The position numbers and the translations under genes are program-made. Below, in pieces: positions 10,864-21,536 of a stretch of DNA of 64,000 nucleotides (position 1 is the first letter of the stretch; each line of letters opens with the position of its first letter). The notes beneath the pieces are model-generated. The model made no database searches and was not told the origin of the DNA. It saw nothing but the letters and a program-made list of their open reading frames with translations. This stretch comes from Blumeriella jaapii. Taxonomy: Eukaryota; Ascomycota; Leotiomycetes; Helotiales; Drepanopezizaceae. The stretch is taken from assembly GCA_009599575.1 (NCBI GenBank), contig VWND01000064.1, positions 248,001-312,000 on the forward strand, written 5' to 3'.

Positions 10864-13800
10864 TTATTTCTTCCTTCCCTTGGCCGCTGGTTTCGCCTTG
10901 GCCTTAGCCTTCTTCTTGGGCTTGACGTCCTCCTCGGAATCTTCGTCTTCGTCCTCATCCTCTGGCCTCGCCGCCTTCTTCTTTGGTGCCTTCTTCGCAG
11001 CGGCTGCCTTTTTGACCTTGGGCTGCTTGATATATTTGTCTTTCTTCAGATCAATCTCCTCATCATCCTCTTTGACTTCTACAATTTCGCCATCATCCTC
11101 CTCTTCGAAAGCTTCTTCTAGATCTGGAGCTGCCTTTTTGGCGGCCGCGGGGACGGCAGCGCTGCTGGCTTTCATGAATGGGAGCGGATGGGTCCGGGCA
11201 TTGTATCTGGAAAGGTTAGCAATTGAAAGTTGTGTGGATTGCACGTTTAAGGCACTTACTGTCTCGTGAAGCTGGCTTTGGTCTGGGTCTCTAGATGGAC
11301 TTTCTCCATATCTTGAGGTCCAAGACCAAGTTCCATGATATAGTCATAGTCGTCGCGGGTGAGGAAGTAGCTATCCATCAGATCAATGACATCTTCAACA
11401 CAGTCTTTGCCCTCGACTTCAAGCCGCTTGATCATCTGCGTCCATAGTACCGGTAGATATTGCTGACGGATCTCATGACGATCTCCAGATGTGCGCAGAC
11501 GCATGTGTGACTGTATCTCCTTAACGTATCGAGTAAGTTTCCCCAGCTTGCTGTTGTTGCCTAACCATTTAGTAAAGGCTGTCTGACCGGTCATTAGGCC
11601 AGCAGTGAAAGAAGCTGGCCGAACAGCACTAAAGACAGCATGCGTTGGCATAAGACTCCATTGCTGTTGCGAGCCATGGATCATTCTGTCGACTAGGTCA
11701 CCGTCGCTAATGCTTTCAGCGGCTTGGTCAGCAAGCTGGAGAGCCTTGAGTCTCGCTTCCCGGGCGTCCAGGTTTGTTACAAGTGCCGGCTTGGTGCTAA
11801 GGTAATTCTCCTGAATCATGAGGTAACTGAATTCGTGGTCATTGAAGTACAGTTCAATTTTGTCGTTAAGTGTGGCCTTGCTCGATGGAGCGAACATGCC
11901 TCCACCAAGCAACTTGTGACAAATATCCCAGGGTTTCAGCACAACATGCTTCTCCCAAGCTTTAGACATCGCCTTGCTTTGATCAAAATCCATAGCAGAT
12001 TGATCTAGCTTTGCTGTGGAAATCATGTTGATGATTTGTCGGATATCTTTGTTACTGCCTTCGATGAGGGCATCAATAACATTTCCAGGGAGTTTCAGAC
12101 CTTCTCTGTGGCAGATAGTGGCTATCCGAGACCGGACTTGTTCGAGGGTTGGTCTCCGGAACGGAATGTCGAATGTGACAAAATCGAATGGCTTCATCTT
12201 GGGCAGCTTTCTCTCGTTGCAAATCAAAATCATGGGGATGTCGGTCTTCTTGCACACTTTCGCCAGAGCTCCCACTCCACCTCGATCCCCTGCTGACATT
12301 CCATCTACCTCGTCCATGATCAGAACAATATTTTTTTTCTGAGAACTGACGTCTTTGCCATCCCCAGCAAAGAATCCATTCAGAGAAGTATTATTTAGGA
12401 CCTCGTTGAGGCCAGATTCAACAAGCTTCTTGCTTCGAGTATCACTTGCATTGCTTTCGATAACATCGTAGCCAGAGAGCTTAGCTGCCAAATGTGCAGC
12501 GGTTGTCTTTCCGATGCCAGGAGGTCCATGGAGAATGATTGCCCGATACCCGCCAAGGCCGTCAGGACCCTTCATCTGGAATTTGAATTTGTGCGCCTTT
12601 GGCCAGCCTTTGAGCCACGCCTGGATCTTTTCTACCGCTCCTTTGTTGCCACAAATCTGATTGACAGTCGAGGGAGCGTATTTACTTGTCCACAATTGAG
12701 AGCTTGGATCAACCTTCTTTACGGGAATGGGAGCCGTGGAACCCTTTGCAGCAGCACGCTCCTGAGCCTCCTTCTCGGCCTTTTCGGCCTCGGCAGCCTT
12801 CCTCTTATCTTCTGTTTCCATCTCTTCTGCATCCTTCTTGATCTTTTCCAATTCTGCCTTCTTCTTTTCCATGTTCTTCTCGGCAGCTTTGCCATCTCCG
12901 CCGTGGGCAGGCAATTTCCTGATGAGGGCGAAGAGACCATCCTCATTTATGGTCTTGATATTCAGAGCCTGGATCTTACGAAGCTTGCTGGGCCCAGCAT
13001 CGTTTCCAAGTACGACAAAACTGGTCTTGCCACTAGGAGTTCCAACGACCTTGCCTCCGTAACGTTTAACAAGCTCTGTGCCTTCGTCTCTAGACAGTGT
13101 TTCGAGAAGTCCAGTGAACACAAAACTCAGACCCGCCAGACAGTTCTCTTCTCCGATAGGTATGTCCTTCGAGCCTGCTGCGGGTGGTGCTCCAGCGTTT
13201 CCTCCGCCTCGCCAATCAAACTTTTCATCTTTTGGTGGAGGAGTGGGTGCTCGGATCGTCGGAATCGAATCCATGATAGCCTGGAGTGCTGCGCTCTCTG
13301 AATCCGGCTCCTTCGACTTTCTCGGGGCCCGCGCCTTCTTAGCAGGCGGCTCCTTTGCAGACTTGCCCTTGACAGATTTGATCTTTGGCTTGATATCATC
13401 CTCTTCCGAATCCGATTCCAGAACTGGAGACTTGCGCTTCTTGCTTGTAGTCTTCACAACGGGCTTTTCCACGACCATTACATCATCGCTGTCATCAACC
13501 ACGACAAATGAGTCCGCGTCCTTCATCACCACATCTTCCCTCTTGGCAGTGACAGGCTTGGATTTTGAGGCCGTCTTCTTGGGCTTGACATCATCGCTCT
13601 CTACCTCCACGTAGCCATCATCCTTCCTCTTGCCACCCTTTTTAACGTCTGCAGCGAAAATATCATCCGAAGCATCATCTGCATCGTCTGGCAATGCGAG
13701 CTCGTCTTCGTCGTTGTGTTCACTGTATGAGGCGGTTGTCTTCTTTCGAGCTGAGGATCTTCCACCTTTCTCGACTTTTGTAGTTGCTTCAGGTTTGGCT

Positions 13801-14229
13801 GGCGTCGACTTGGCTGGCCTCCCTCGCTTGGGCTTGCTGCTCGATGCAAAGTAGTCCGATGTGCTGGTTTCTTGGCCCTTGGGTGATTCGTTTTTGCTAC
13901 ACCAAAATATAAGCTGGGCATATACAGATTCAAGCCAAGCAACTCACATGAGCTTCTTTGGCGCCGTCTTTTTAGGCGTGGCTTCCTTGTGTCTGCCAAT
14001 TATCAGTGGGTCGTCTTGACCGAACCTCATAAAGCTTACGGCTCTTGCTCGTCATCGCTGTCTTCGATGATCTTTCGGCCTCCTAGATAACGTCAGGGCT
14101 GAAGTAGTTCGACGCTAAATGGTATTTACTGCTCTTCTTCTTCTTGGTAACCTCCTCCTTCTGCACCTCTTTTTCTCGGATAGGCGTGGACGTGGTGCCT
14201 CCGAAGAAGCTGCGAATGTCTCTGGGCAT
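10864..14229 (-). CDS. rfc1: Replication factor C large subunit (RFC1)
   Basis: Large subunit of the clamp loader that opens PCNA and sets it on primer-template DNA in the nucleus. Five exons (14229-14130, 14082-14040, 13992-13948, 13896-11260, 11206-10864) join in frame to 1055 residues, the usual fungal size. The N-terminus MPRDIRSFFGG resembles a PCNA-interacting motif. A BRCT domain spans about residues 310-395 (LAGLSFVFTGLLETLSRDEG). The AAA+ module has Walker A GPPGIGKTTAAHLAAK near 518, Walker B LIMDEVDGMS near 588 and the sensor-1 region with ICNERKLPKMKPF. The RFC1 C-terminal domain follows, then a Lys/Glu-rich tail. The last intron has branch site GCTAAC and joins TRQ to YNARTHPLPFMKA. 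The start lies only 294 bases from that of the divergent L16 gene. Confidence 0.96.
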
Positions 14230-14523
14230 GTTGGAGATGTACACCGCTTCACAAACGCAGAGCTCAAGAGAGAGAGAGTTTATGTCATGAGGATCAAAGA
14301 CCAATTGGTGTGGTGGCAGAGTTGTTGACAAACTTTGTTGATCGAAGTCCGTCGGCAGGTGATGCTTGAGGTCGCGCCTACGCGTCTGGATCGCGTCAAA
14401 AGTCACGCTGCCGAATTGGTTTTCTTAGTCAGCATCCCGAAAATCGAAGCCGCTCGGCAGGACTTCAATCTCACGAGCTACGAATATCCAGAGCACCACT
14501 GCGGCGAGAGCCAGGCCGCAACA
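14230..14523. promoter_or_regulatory. Short divergent promoter, RFC1 / mitochondrial L16
   Basis: 294 bases separate the start codons of RFC1 (minus) and the L16 gene (plus), so both promoters and leaders must fit here. No specific factor site can be claimed from the sequence. Confidence 0.6.
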
Positions 14524-15375
14524 ATGAAGCTCCGGAGTATCTCGAGCTTAAGTGCTTGCTTCGACAGGCTTTCCTTAGCCTCGGCGCCTCTGCGACCTCT
14601 CAGTACCATTCTCACGTCCTCTGCGAATCGACCAAGTGCCCACGATGCCCCCATCCGCCCATTTTCGAGTACGGCTGCCCGGGCAGGCACCTGGCTGCTC
14701 CCAAACATGGCCGAGAAGAAGCGATCGCGGAAAGGCCGTCCTCGTGTGCCAACGGGAGGATCTTCGAGAGGGACGACGATGGTTTGGGGTGATTATGGAC
14801 TGCGCATGTGCGATCACCATCGTCGAGTTAGCGCGGCACAGTTGAAGATTGGAGAAGATGCTATCAAGGTGCGGCTAAAGGGGATGAGATATCGTTTATA
14901 CAAGAGGATTTGTGCGAACATTGGTGTGTATAGCAGTGGTAATGAGGTATGTTGATAGCTAGCTTGGGAAGCCGGGATGAAAGCTGATGTTGTCAGGTCC
15001 GTATGGGTAAGGGAAAGGGGAGCTTCGACCACTGGGCTTCCCGGGTTGCGGTCAGCAAGGTGATTTTTGAATTGAAAGGGGACATTCACGAGCAAGTGGC
15101 AAGAGATGCTTTCCGGTTGGCGGGAAACAAGATGCCAGGTCAGTCGCACCTCCACACTCCTTCTCTCAAGCTCCACATCCTAACGTGAACTCACAGGGAT
15201 GTACGAATTTGTGAAGAAAGGAGATCCGCCGGTTGTTGGAATCACCAAGCTGGATGGAGTCACGTTAGGAGAGTTGAAGAGACCGCGAAGGAAGGTCCCT
15301 CTTCCCATGCCGGGCGAGATAGCAGCAGCGACGGCTTCCTCTACCACCTCTACGTCGATGTCTCCAGACGCATAG
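14524..15375 (+). CDS. MRPL16: Mitochondrial large ribosomal subunit protein uL16 (MRPL16)
   Basis: Component of the large subunit of the mitochondrial ribosome, near the peptidyl-transferase centre and tRNA sites. Exons 14524-14946, 14997-15138 and 15197-15375 give 247 residues. About 55 N-terminal residues rich in Ser, Arg and Ala form a mitochondrial presequence. The L16 domain follows: [40 protein letters not shown], then the signature [17 protein letters not shown] (split by intron 1) and [20 protein letters not shown] (split by intron 2). The start is the first Met before the presequence. Introns are 50 and 58 bases. Confidence 0.95.
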
Positions 15376-15702
15376 CAGATGGATTGCATTGTAAAACGTA
15401 AACACCATGTAGAATGTACATTGCGACAAACAGCCTTGTGGTGCAGTACCTCAGATCTGTTGTCGAGTTCGAGACTACCCGGCCATCTTACGATTTCTGG
15501 TCGCCAGAATCCAGTGGTCAATCAATTGCTGCGACGATTTCGCCTGATGGCTTGAAATCTCAAACCACGAATCGTTTTACTCGTGCCCCCGTTTTGATCC
15601 ATGTCGTGCTTCAGATGACTGCCGAATGCCCACGAGCAATAACGCCTTGCTCCACCGAACAACGTAATGCGCTCGCAGAAGATCATCTCTTGTTCTCTTT
15701 CC
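15376..15702. other. Spacer between convergent L16 and Tfb5 genes
   Basis: 327 bases holding the 3' ends of two convergent genes. Nothing else is recognisable. Confidence 0.6.
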
Positions 15703-16050
15703 CTACTCGATATCCTTATCGGACTCATCCAGCACCGCCTGAGTCTCCGCCAATACCTACATGGCCCCATTAGTCTCGCAGCCAGGGCTAGCACAACGCG
15801 GCACAACGCACAAGATCGAGCTTCTGCTTCAGCAGGGCCAGCATGTTCTCTTTGATCACCAGGGTCTGGTCATCAAGCTCCTCGACGATAAAGGCGTGGT
15901 CTTCGGCGTCGATCTTGACGATGATGGATTTGATGGAGGGGTCGCATTCCACGAGAACACCTGGTGCGGGTTAACTTTGCGTCTCATTGGACCATCCGCG
16001 GGGTGACTGGGAGGATGGCTGCAGTGTGTACCTCTGATCGCTCGTGTCAT
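15703..16050 (-). CDS. TFB5: TFIIH subunit Tfb5 (GTF2H5/TTDA homologue)
   Basis: Smallest TFIIH subunit; it stabilises the p52 (Tfb2) partner and supports nucleotide-excision repair and transcription initiation. Exons 16050-16032 (only 19 bases), 15960-15812 and 15756-15703 splice to 73 residues, the normal family size. The first exon gives MTRAIRG and splices into [20 protein letters not shown], the family hallmark. [20 protein letters not shown] follows, and the acidic end DESDKDIE is typical of fungal copies. Introns are 71 and 55 bases. The last donor is GTGCGT; if that intron were retained the protein would end a few residues after KLDL with a less typical tail. The small size and split first exon make this gene easy to miss. 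Confidence 0.88.
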
Positions 16051-17120
16051 CTTGATCAGCCTCTTGCGTTGATCTTTTTTCTTCGGGGTGTGAGTGATCT
16101 CGCGCTGTGCAGAACCGTCATGCCTTGAGACTCGGATGCCGTGAGTTGATACCGAGCCGAAACCCCAGACGGCATCTTCCTGATGGGGATTAGTAAACTC
16201 GCGAGTTTTCTGGCCGAATGCTAAACAAACGTCGTCAGGGCGAAACTTTCCACTCGCTGCTGGTTTGGGTCAACGACGCACTCTGTCACCAGCACTGCTC
16301 TGAATATGTGAGTTGCTGTATGCACCGTACCACTCGTCCGTGGATCAAACAAGCTATCGACTGCTCAGAACACGTCAAGTAGACGAGCGTACCGAATTGG
16401 AAGGATTTGTTTACTTCAATCCCAATCAAACGCTTCCTCGCACCTCATGGACGCGCGCAATCAAATCCAACCAGCCAATACTCACAAACGTGTTTTGCTA
16501 CGAGCTCTCAAACCTGAACATTCATCTGGCCGCGCATTACTTTGCAGGCACGATGCAGAGATATTTGTGACGTTTCGAACAAAGTTAGTTTACTTATGTT
16601 CGAACCACAGTTCAAACGGCGACGAGTGGTTTAAGCTTTGGTAGGGCAGAAGACGCACGTCTGGGATCCCGGCGTGCGGACCTGATGCGTCTCCAGCCAG
16701 AAATCAAACTCCCATCGCGATACCGTGGATGCGGTGCTGCTGCTCACCATGCGTGGAGGAACATTGCGTGTGCTGGCTGCTGGTTTCTTTACCAACAATC
16801 AGTCTCTCCGTGCCTCAGTGGCGTATCAACACACTGGCTGGAGTTGACGATAGCAAAACGAAGCTCTCCCCTCCGTCTCTCGTGTTTCCATCCCATCCTC
16901 CATCTGCAATTTATATAAGACCGACGGTTCTATTCTCACTCACCCTCTCGTACATTGATTGCCGACCCATGCCACCAAACTCAAATGACGTTGTCGTGAA
17001 GCCAATTTGCTAGGACCCATGCCGATATAGCAGTGTTGAACGCTCGATATATAGATAGATCCAACGGTACTTACATACAGTCCGCCTTCCAGACCCCGAA
17101 CATTCTCGGACATCGCCAAC
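16051..17120. other. Spacer, no gene recognised
   Basis: About 1.07 kb upstream of both the Tfb5 gene and the membrane protein at 17121. Open frames have no domain or splice pattern I can support. Confidence 0.5.
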
Positions 17121-17942
17121 ATGGCTCCCGCACCAAGAACGGCGGCCTGCCGCTGCGCACGATCACTACCACTTTCGTCTGCCTTTCTCCTCCTGTCTGC
17201 GATCCTGCCGAGCTCGACGCTGGCCCAGGTCACGAACTCTACGTCCCACCGGCCAACCCCAACACCAACCCTAACCTTAACCTCATCCTCGACCACGAGC
17301 ACGGCGACCGGCAAAGCATCTTTAAGCTTGACCCTCGACTCCCTGGCGAAAATCACCGCCGTCAAGCCCGACGCGACGCCGACGTACACCGGCGTCCCGG
17401 GCGCCGGCGGCGGGCCCCCGGGGCCGCGTCTCTTGGACTACGCGTTCGTCATCTGCGCCGGGGTCGCCATCATCTTCATCGTGGCCTTCCTGTGGCTCAC
17501 CAAGAACCGCAAGGACCGAATGGAGCGCACGCGCGGGGACCCGAAGGCCGCGGCGCTCGAGCGCGACGTCGAGAGCTTCCGCACCCTCTTCGGCGTCGAG
17601 GCCTTCATCCGCCGAGGTCCGTCGCAGACGCGGCGGGCCCGGACGACGACGGGCCCGGGCGGGGCCGCGCCGGACGCGTTCCCGGGCGTCAAGCCGCGCG
17701 ATCTGCGGCACGCGGCGCAGCTGCGCGAGGAGCGGGAGATGGCGAGCCGCGACAGCCGGGAGGTGCCGCACCCGCACCGGATCTCCATCCTCTTCACGCC
17801 GCCGACGCTGGATCTGCCGCCCTATCTCCAGCGCGCGATCATCAATGCCAACCGGCCGGGTTCGACGGAGGGGGGAGACACGTGGATTGCCCGGCCGGCT
17901 CCGGCAGCCACGGCGCACCCCCCGAGGAAAGCGGGCGCGTGA
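17121..17942 (+). CDS. Hypothetical single-pass membrane protein
   Basis: I do not recognise a family. The 273-residue frame begins with a likely signal peptide: an Arg-containing n-region, then LPLSSAFLLLSAILPSSTLA with cleavage probable after about residue 35. A Thr/Ser-rich segment of about 60 residues follows, a plausible O-glycosylated ectodomain with two N-glycosylation sequons (NST, NSTSH region). One strong transmembrane helix lies at about residues 107-130 (DYAFVICAGVAIIFIVAFLW), followed by the basic stop-transfer sequence TKNRKDR. The remaining 135 residues are charged and probably cytosolic. The layout (signal, Ser/Thr stalk, one helix, cytosolic tail) resembles fungal cell-surface sensors in outline only; there is no WSC domain or Cys pattern. 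Confidence 0.65.
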   Translation: MAPAPRTAACRCARSLPLSSAFLLLSAILPSSTLAQVTNSTSHRPTPTPTLTLTSSSTTSTATGKASLSLTLDSLAKITAVKPDATPTYTGVPGAGGGPPGPRLLDYAFVICAGVAIIFIVAFLWLTKNRKDRMERTRGDPKAAALERDVESFRTLFGVEAFIRRGPSQTRRARTTTGPGGAAPDAFPGVKPRDLRHAAQLREEREMASRDSREVPHPHRISILFTPPTLDLPPYLQRAIINANRPGSTEGGDTWIARPAPAATAHPPRKAGA

Positions 17943-18939
17943 AGGAGATTTCGCTGGCCCCGCGGCGAGGCGGCCACGTGCTGGTTTTGGCAGTGGCGCT
18001 CCCCCATTTAGGCAGATCTGCTCACAATACTATTTAATTTTCACGACTTGAATGAAGCTCTGCAAGAACCCACGCGTAGACGGTAGACCTGCCCCTTTCC
18101 CCGTCGCACCTCATCGGAGACCGGTACGTTCATACGTTGAAAAGTGCGTCGTATGGTACAGTATAGTATAGTACGGTAGCACTCACTATGGCTTTGCTGT
18201 ACACAATGACTCAATAGGGGTCTTGACATTCGATCCTCGCTTGTAGGGTTTAAGCGAGAGCCAACCTCCCCTCCCGTCCACGGCACGGCACCGCACCGCG
18301 CCGCGCCGTACCGCACCCCTTCCCAGAGACTCCTTGATCGCGAACGGGGAGACGAGCCCGCACCGAAAGCGTACAGCACTGCTCTACACCGTACTACTGT
18401 ACAATACGTACTGTACAGCACAGCACAGCACAGTACCTGCCAGAGGTAAATTCGTTCATCCATCCATCCATCCATCCCATTGCATTGCATTGCACCCCCT
18501 GCCCTGCCCTCCCCGGCCCTGCATATCCCCCACCCCAAGGAAGGCAGCCGCCAAGATGGAGGAGGGAACACAGCCAAGCTGGAACAAACGCCGCCAAGCT
18601 AGATGTCAATCAATTTAACGTGCAATACATACAGTACATACAGTACATCTGTACAGCAAACCTGCCTGCCCACTTTTTCAATGCGTTATGCTGTTTTCTA
18701 CACAGAGTACGGCACGGCACGGCACGTAGAGTAGAGTAGAGTAGAGTAGATTCGGGTTGCGCTGCGCATTGTCTTTGGATGTTGGTGGGTAGCTGCTACA
18801 TACCTACATACTGTACAGTACAATACAATACATACAGTACATACTATGGGGATGAGATGCAGTGCTGTAACTGTACAGTGCGACACGACATAGTACAGTA
18901 CACTGGAAAGTGTTGATACAGACGTACTGTACTGTACTG

Positions 18940-19046
18940 TACTACGGCCTGTGCTGGTTCGCCGCCGGCCGCGACGGCGAGATGCACAGCGGCGTTGATA
19001 CTGTACAGTAGGTAGGTAAGAGCCGATGCGCGAAAAGCGAGGCAGG
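18940..19046 (+). pseudogene. Relic of a DUF3433 gene 3' end
   Basis: Bases 18940-18992 read YGLCWFAAGRDGEMHSGVD, nearly the same as YGLGWFAGRDGEMHCGVD near the C-terminus of the DUF3433 protein encoded at 3591-6546, with one inserted GCC. After a short GTAC/GGTA interruption, 19021-19046 resembles the downstream codons for SDARKATQ. No other part of the gene is visible, and stops follow at once, so it is a small decayed duplicate. Confidence 0.75.
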
Positions 19047-20135
19047 CAGGCGTAGAGCACGCACGCAGTGGAGGAGGCTTTATTAAAAAGGCCGGGGTGT
19101 ATGATTGCATACTGTGTACATACCTATCAGCGAGGCGTGCGTGCGTGCGTTAAGGAAAAAGAGCTTTTAATAGCTGGCGGAGGTGGAATGTACAGTATTG
19201 TATTATATTGAATTGTATACCTTATATTGTATAGCATTGTGTAGCATTGTACCGTATCATATCATATCGACGTTTATGCTTAAAAACCAGATCGTTATGT
19301 GAAGCAAATTTCGTTTGCGACCGGCGGGCATTCTTTCGCGTGTTTCTGCTTAGTGTGTATACTGTGATATAAATAGCACTTGCGGAAGAAACGCGCCAGC
19401 TGCATAGGTAGGTAGGTATTCAACACTCGATTAGGATAAGGCCAAGAAAGTGGTCGTTTCACTGATATCTTCTTAATATCTCGCTTATCATCTGTTCTTT
19501 TGTGCTGTACAGTACGTACGTACGTAGCTCTAGGTGTTTCAATATTGCAAGAGTCCTGTTCTGGTAGAGGGTAGGTACTGTAAGTACGGCAATGTACTGT
19601 AAGTGCTGTAACTGTAATGTACAGTACTGTGTGAACAAAAACGATATGGCTCAGGTGTTGTCCCAAGCCATTCGCCGCTTTCAAGACTGAATTCACAAAC
19701 CCTAGAAACACCACCTGCATCCAGAAAGGCTAAATATAACACCTCCACCACCTGCACCTGACCTGATCAAAGCACTGGGCTGATCAATCAGAATCACGAC
19801 GGTGGCGCGCCTCGACCGAGAAGGACTCGAAGGAGATATCTCACATCCGCTCTGAGTGCAAAGCGTTGGTTTACTGCGTGAACAATGGAGTCTGCCATGT
19901 TAACAAATTTGGGTCAATTTGCCTCGGGCCGGTGGAGTTTAAGATGGACCCCTTACCAAAGCCGAGAATCGAAGCTGGCTGAACACAATCCGCTTGAAAG
20001 TCAAGGGGAGAGAATGGGATGATATTCTGGAAAACAGAGTAACTGCGAAGAAGATCTTTACAGGTAAGAAGGAGAATATCCCCGAAGATATACTAATCAA
20101 GGAACGAGCACCAACCCCTGGCGTAATAGGAATTC

Positions 20136-20199
20136 AAGTGTGTGGATGGAGGGCGAGTGCGCACGTTGCGAATCGCACTCGCCCTTCATCCACACACTT
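20136..20199. repeat. Near-perfect 26-base inverted repeat (hairpin)
   Basis: Left arm 20136-20161 and right arm 20174-20199 are reverse complements over 26 bases with one mismatch, around a 12-base loop. The arm begins AAGTGTGTGGATG and ends GGGCGAGTGCG. It lies in spacer DNA, about 185 bases from the 3' end of the aldo-keto reductase gene. Confidence 0.93.
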
Positions 20200-20384
20200 C
20201 GTCGATTCCCAGCCGTCGAGGAGAAGGAATATCGTGGGATAGCTCGCTACGCGTGTCCGTATCGGCAAGCTTGCACAGCTCCTTGAAAGCAGAAGCACAG
20301 CTACGCGTGGATTGTAAGAGACGTAGACATCATTTCTGGTTCGTTTCCATCTGCTAGCGACCTCTCCAAGGCGTCCGATCTAGG

Positions 20385-21536
20385 CTAGTGGAAGCGTCTG
20401 GTCATCTCCGCCGGCTTGTTCCCCAAGATCCCGTCAATCTCGGCCAGCACGGCGGGCGTCAGCTTCGCGATGGCGTCCAGGGCCCTCACGTTCTCGAAGA
20501 CCTGCTCGGGCCTGCTGGCGCCCGTGATGGCCGAGCTCACGCGCGGGTTGCTCAGCACCCACGCCAGCGCCAGGTTCGCCTGCGAGATGCCCAGCCGGTC
20601 CGCCACGGGCCGCAGCCGGCCCACGATCTCGAGGTCCCTCTTCCAGCCCTCGTCGCCGAAGCGCTGGTTCATGCCGGCCACGAACGGGTCGCTGCTGGCG
20701 CCCAGCCGCGAGTCCGCCGGGATGCCCGCGTCGTACTTGCCCGTCAGGATGCCGATCTTGAGGGGCGAGAAGATGGTCAGGCCGAGGCCCGTCTCCTCGT
20801 ACAGGTGCGCGAACTCGCTCTCGACCTTGGCGCGCGCGAGCATGTTGTACTGCGGCTGCTCCATCAGCGGCCCGATCAGGCCCAGCCTGTCGGCGTACCG
20901 CCACGCCGTGGCGATCTCGTCCGCGTTCCACTCGGACGTGCCCCAGTAGAAGGCCTTGCCGGCGTTGATGAGGTAGTTGAAGGCGCGCACCGTTTCCTCG
21001 ATGGGCGTGTTGCGATCGGGGCGGTGCGCGTAGACGAGGTCGACGTAGTCGAGGCCTAGGCGCGCGAGCGCGTTGTTCGTGCCCTCGATGATGTGCTTGC
21101 GGGAGAGGCCGACGTTGTTGACCGGGTTGGAGCCATGCGCCGCTCCCCAGTTGATCTATCGCCAGTTAGACCAAGCTCGGCCCCAAGAGATCTGGGGGGC
21201 ACGGCACCTTCGTGGAGATGACCAGGTCGTTGCGTTTCCAGCCGAACTTTTTGATGGCTTCTCCCATCACCCGCTCGGATTCTCCAGCGCTGTACCCCTC
21301 GGCGCAATCGAAGAAATTGATGCCCACATCGTAGGCGGCTTTCATGCAAGCAAACGTGTGATCTGGACGTCTCAATCTCTGTGCCTCTGATCACGCAGCT
21401 AGCTCGCCGGTCACTCACCCCTATCAACATGACCGCCGTAGGTGAGCCATCCTCCTAGCGAGAGCGCGGAGACCTGGAGACCCGAACGGCCCAGGAATCG
21501 GTACTGCATCTTGGGGAGACCCTCTGGAGGAGACAT
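20385..21536 (-). CDS. Aldo-keto reductase (voltage-gated K+ channel beta-subunit type)
   Basis: NADPH-dependent oxidoreductase of the AKR superfamily, closest in motifs to the Kv-beta/YghZ group; substrate unknown, probably cytosolic. Exons 21536-21419, 21362-21208 and 21155-20385 give 347 residues. The N-terminus has YRFLGRSGLQVSALSLGGW. The catalytic tetrad is visible: Asp in NFFDCAEGY, Tyr in the same motif, Lys in VISTKINWG (across intron 2) and His in DLVYAHRPD. Cofactor-binding motifs YWGTSEWNADEI, FSPLKIGILTGKY and SAITGASRPEQV are present. Intron 1 (56 bases) was placed to restore GGHVDRDHTFACMKAAYD; intron 2 has a CTAAC branch site. The third exon is GC-rich. Confidence 0.93.

Larger units (their letters stand above)
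17943..20384. other. 2.4 kb repeat-rich spacer
   Basis: Carries many GTAC-type words (about 18150-19630), a relic of a DUF3433 gene at 18940-19046, and a strong inverted repeat at 20136-20199. A small frame at 19994-20242 begins with a Lys/Glu-rich, protein-like stretch (KGREWDDILENRVTAKKIF) but then runs through the inverted repeat. I cannot support it as a gene. Confidence 0.55.

Noticed and set aside
17033..18037. 334-codon frame overlapping the membrane-protein gene
   Set aside because: The competing frame at 17121 has a signal peptide, a clear membrane helix and stop-transfer charges; this frame is Arg/Gly-rich shadow sequence.
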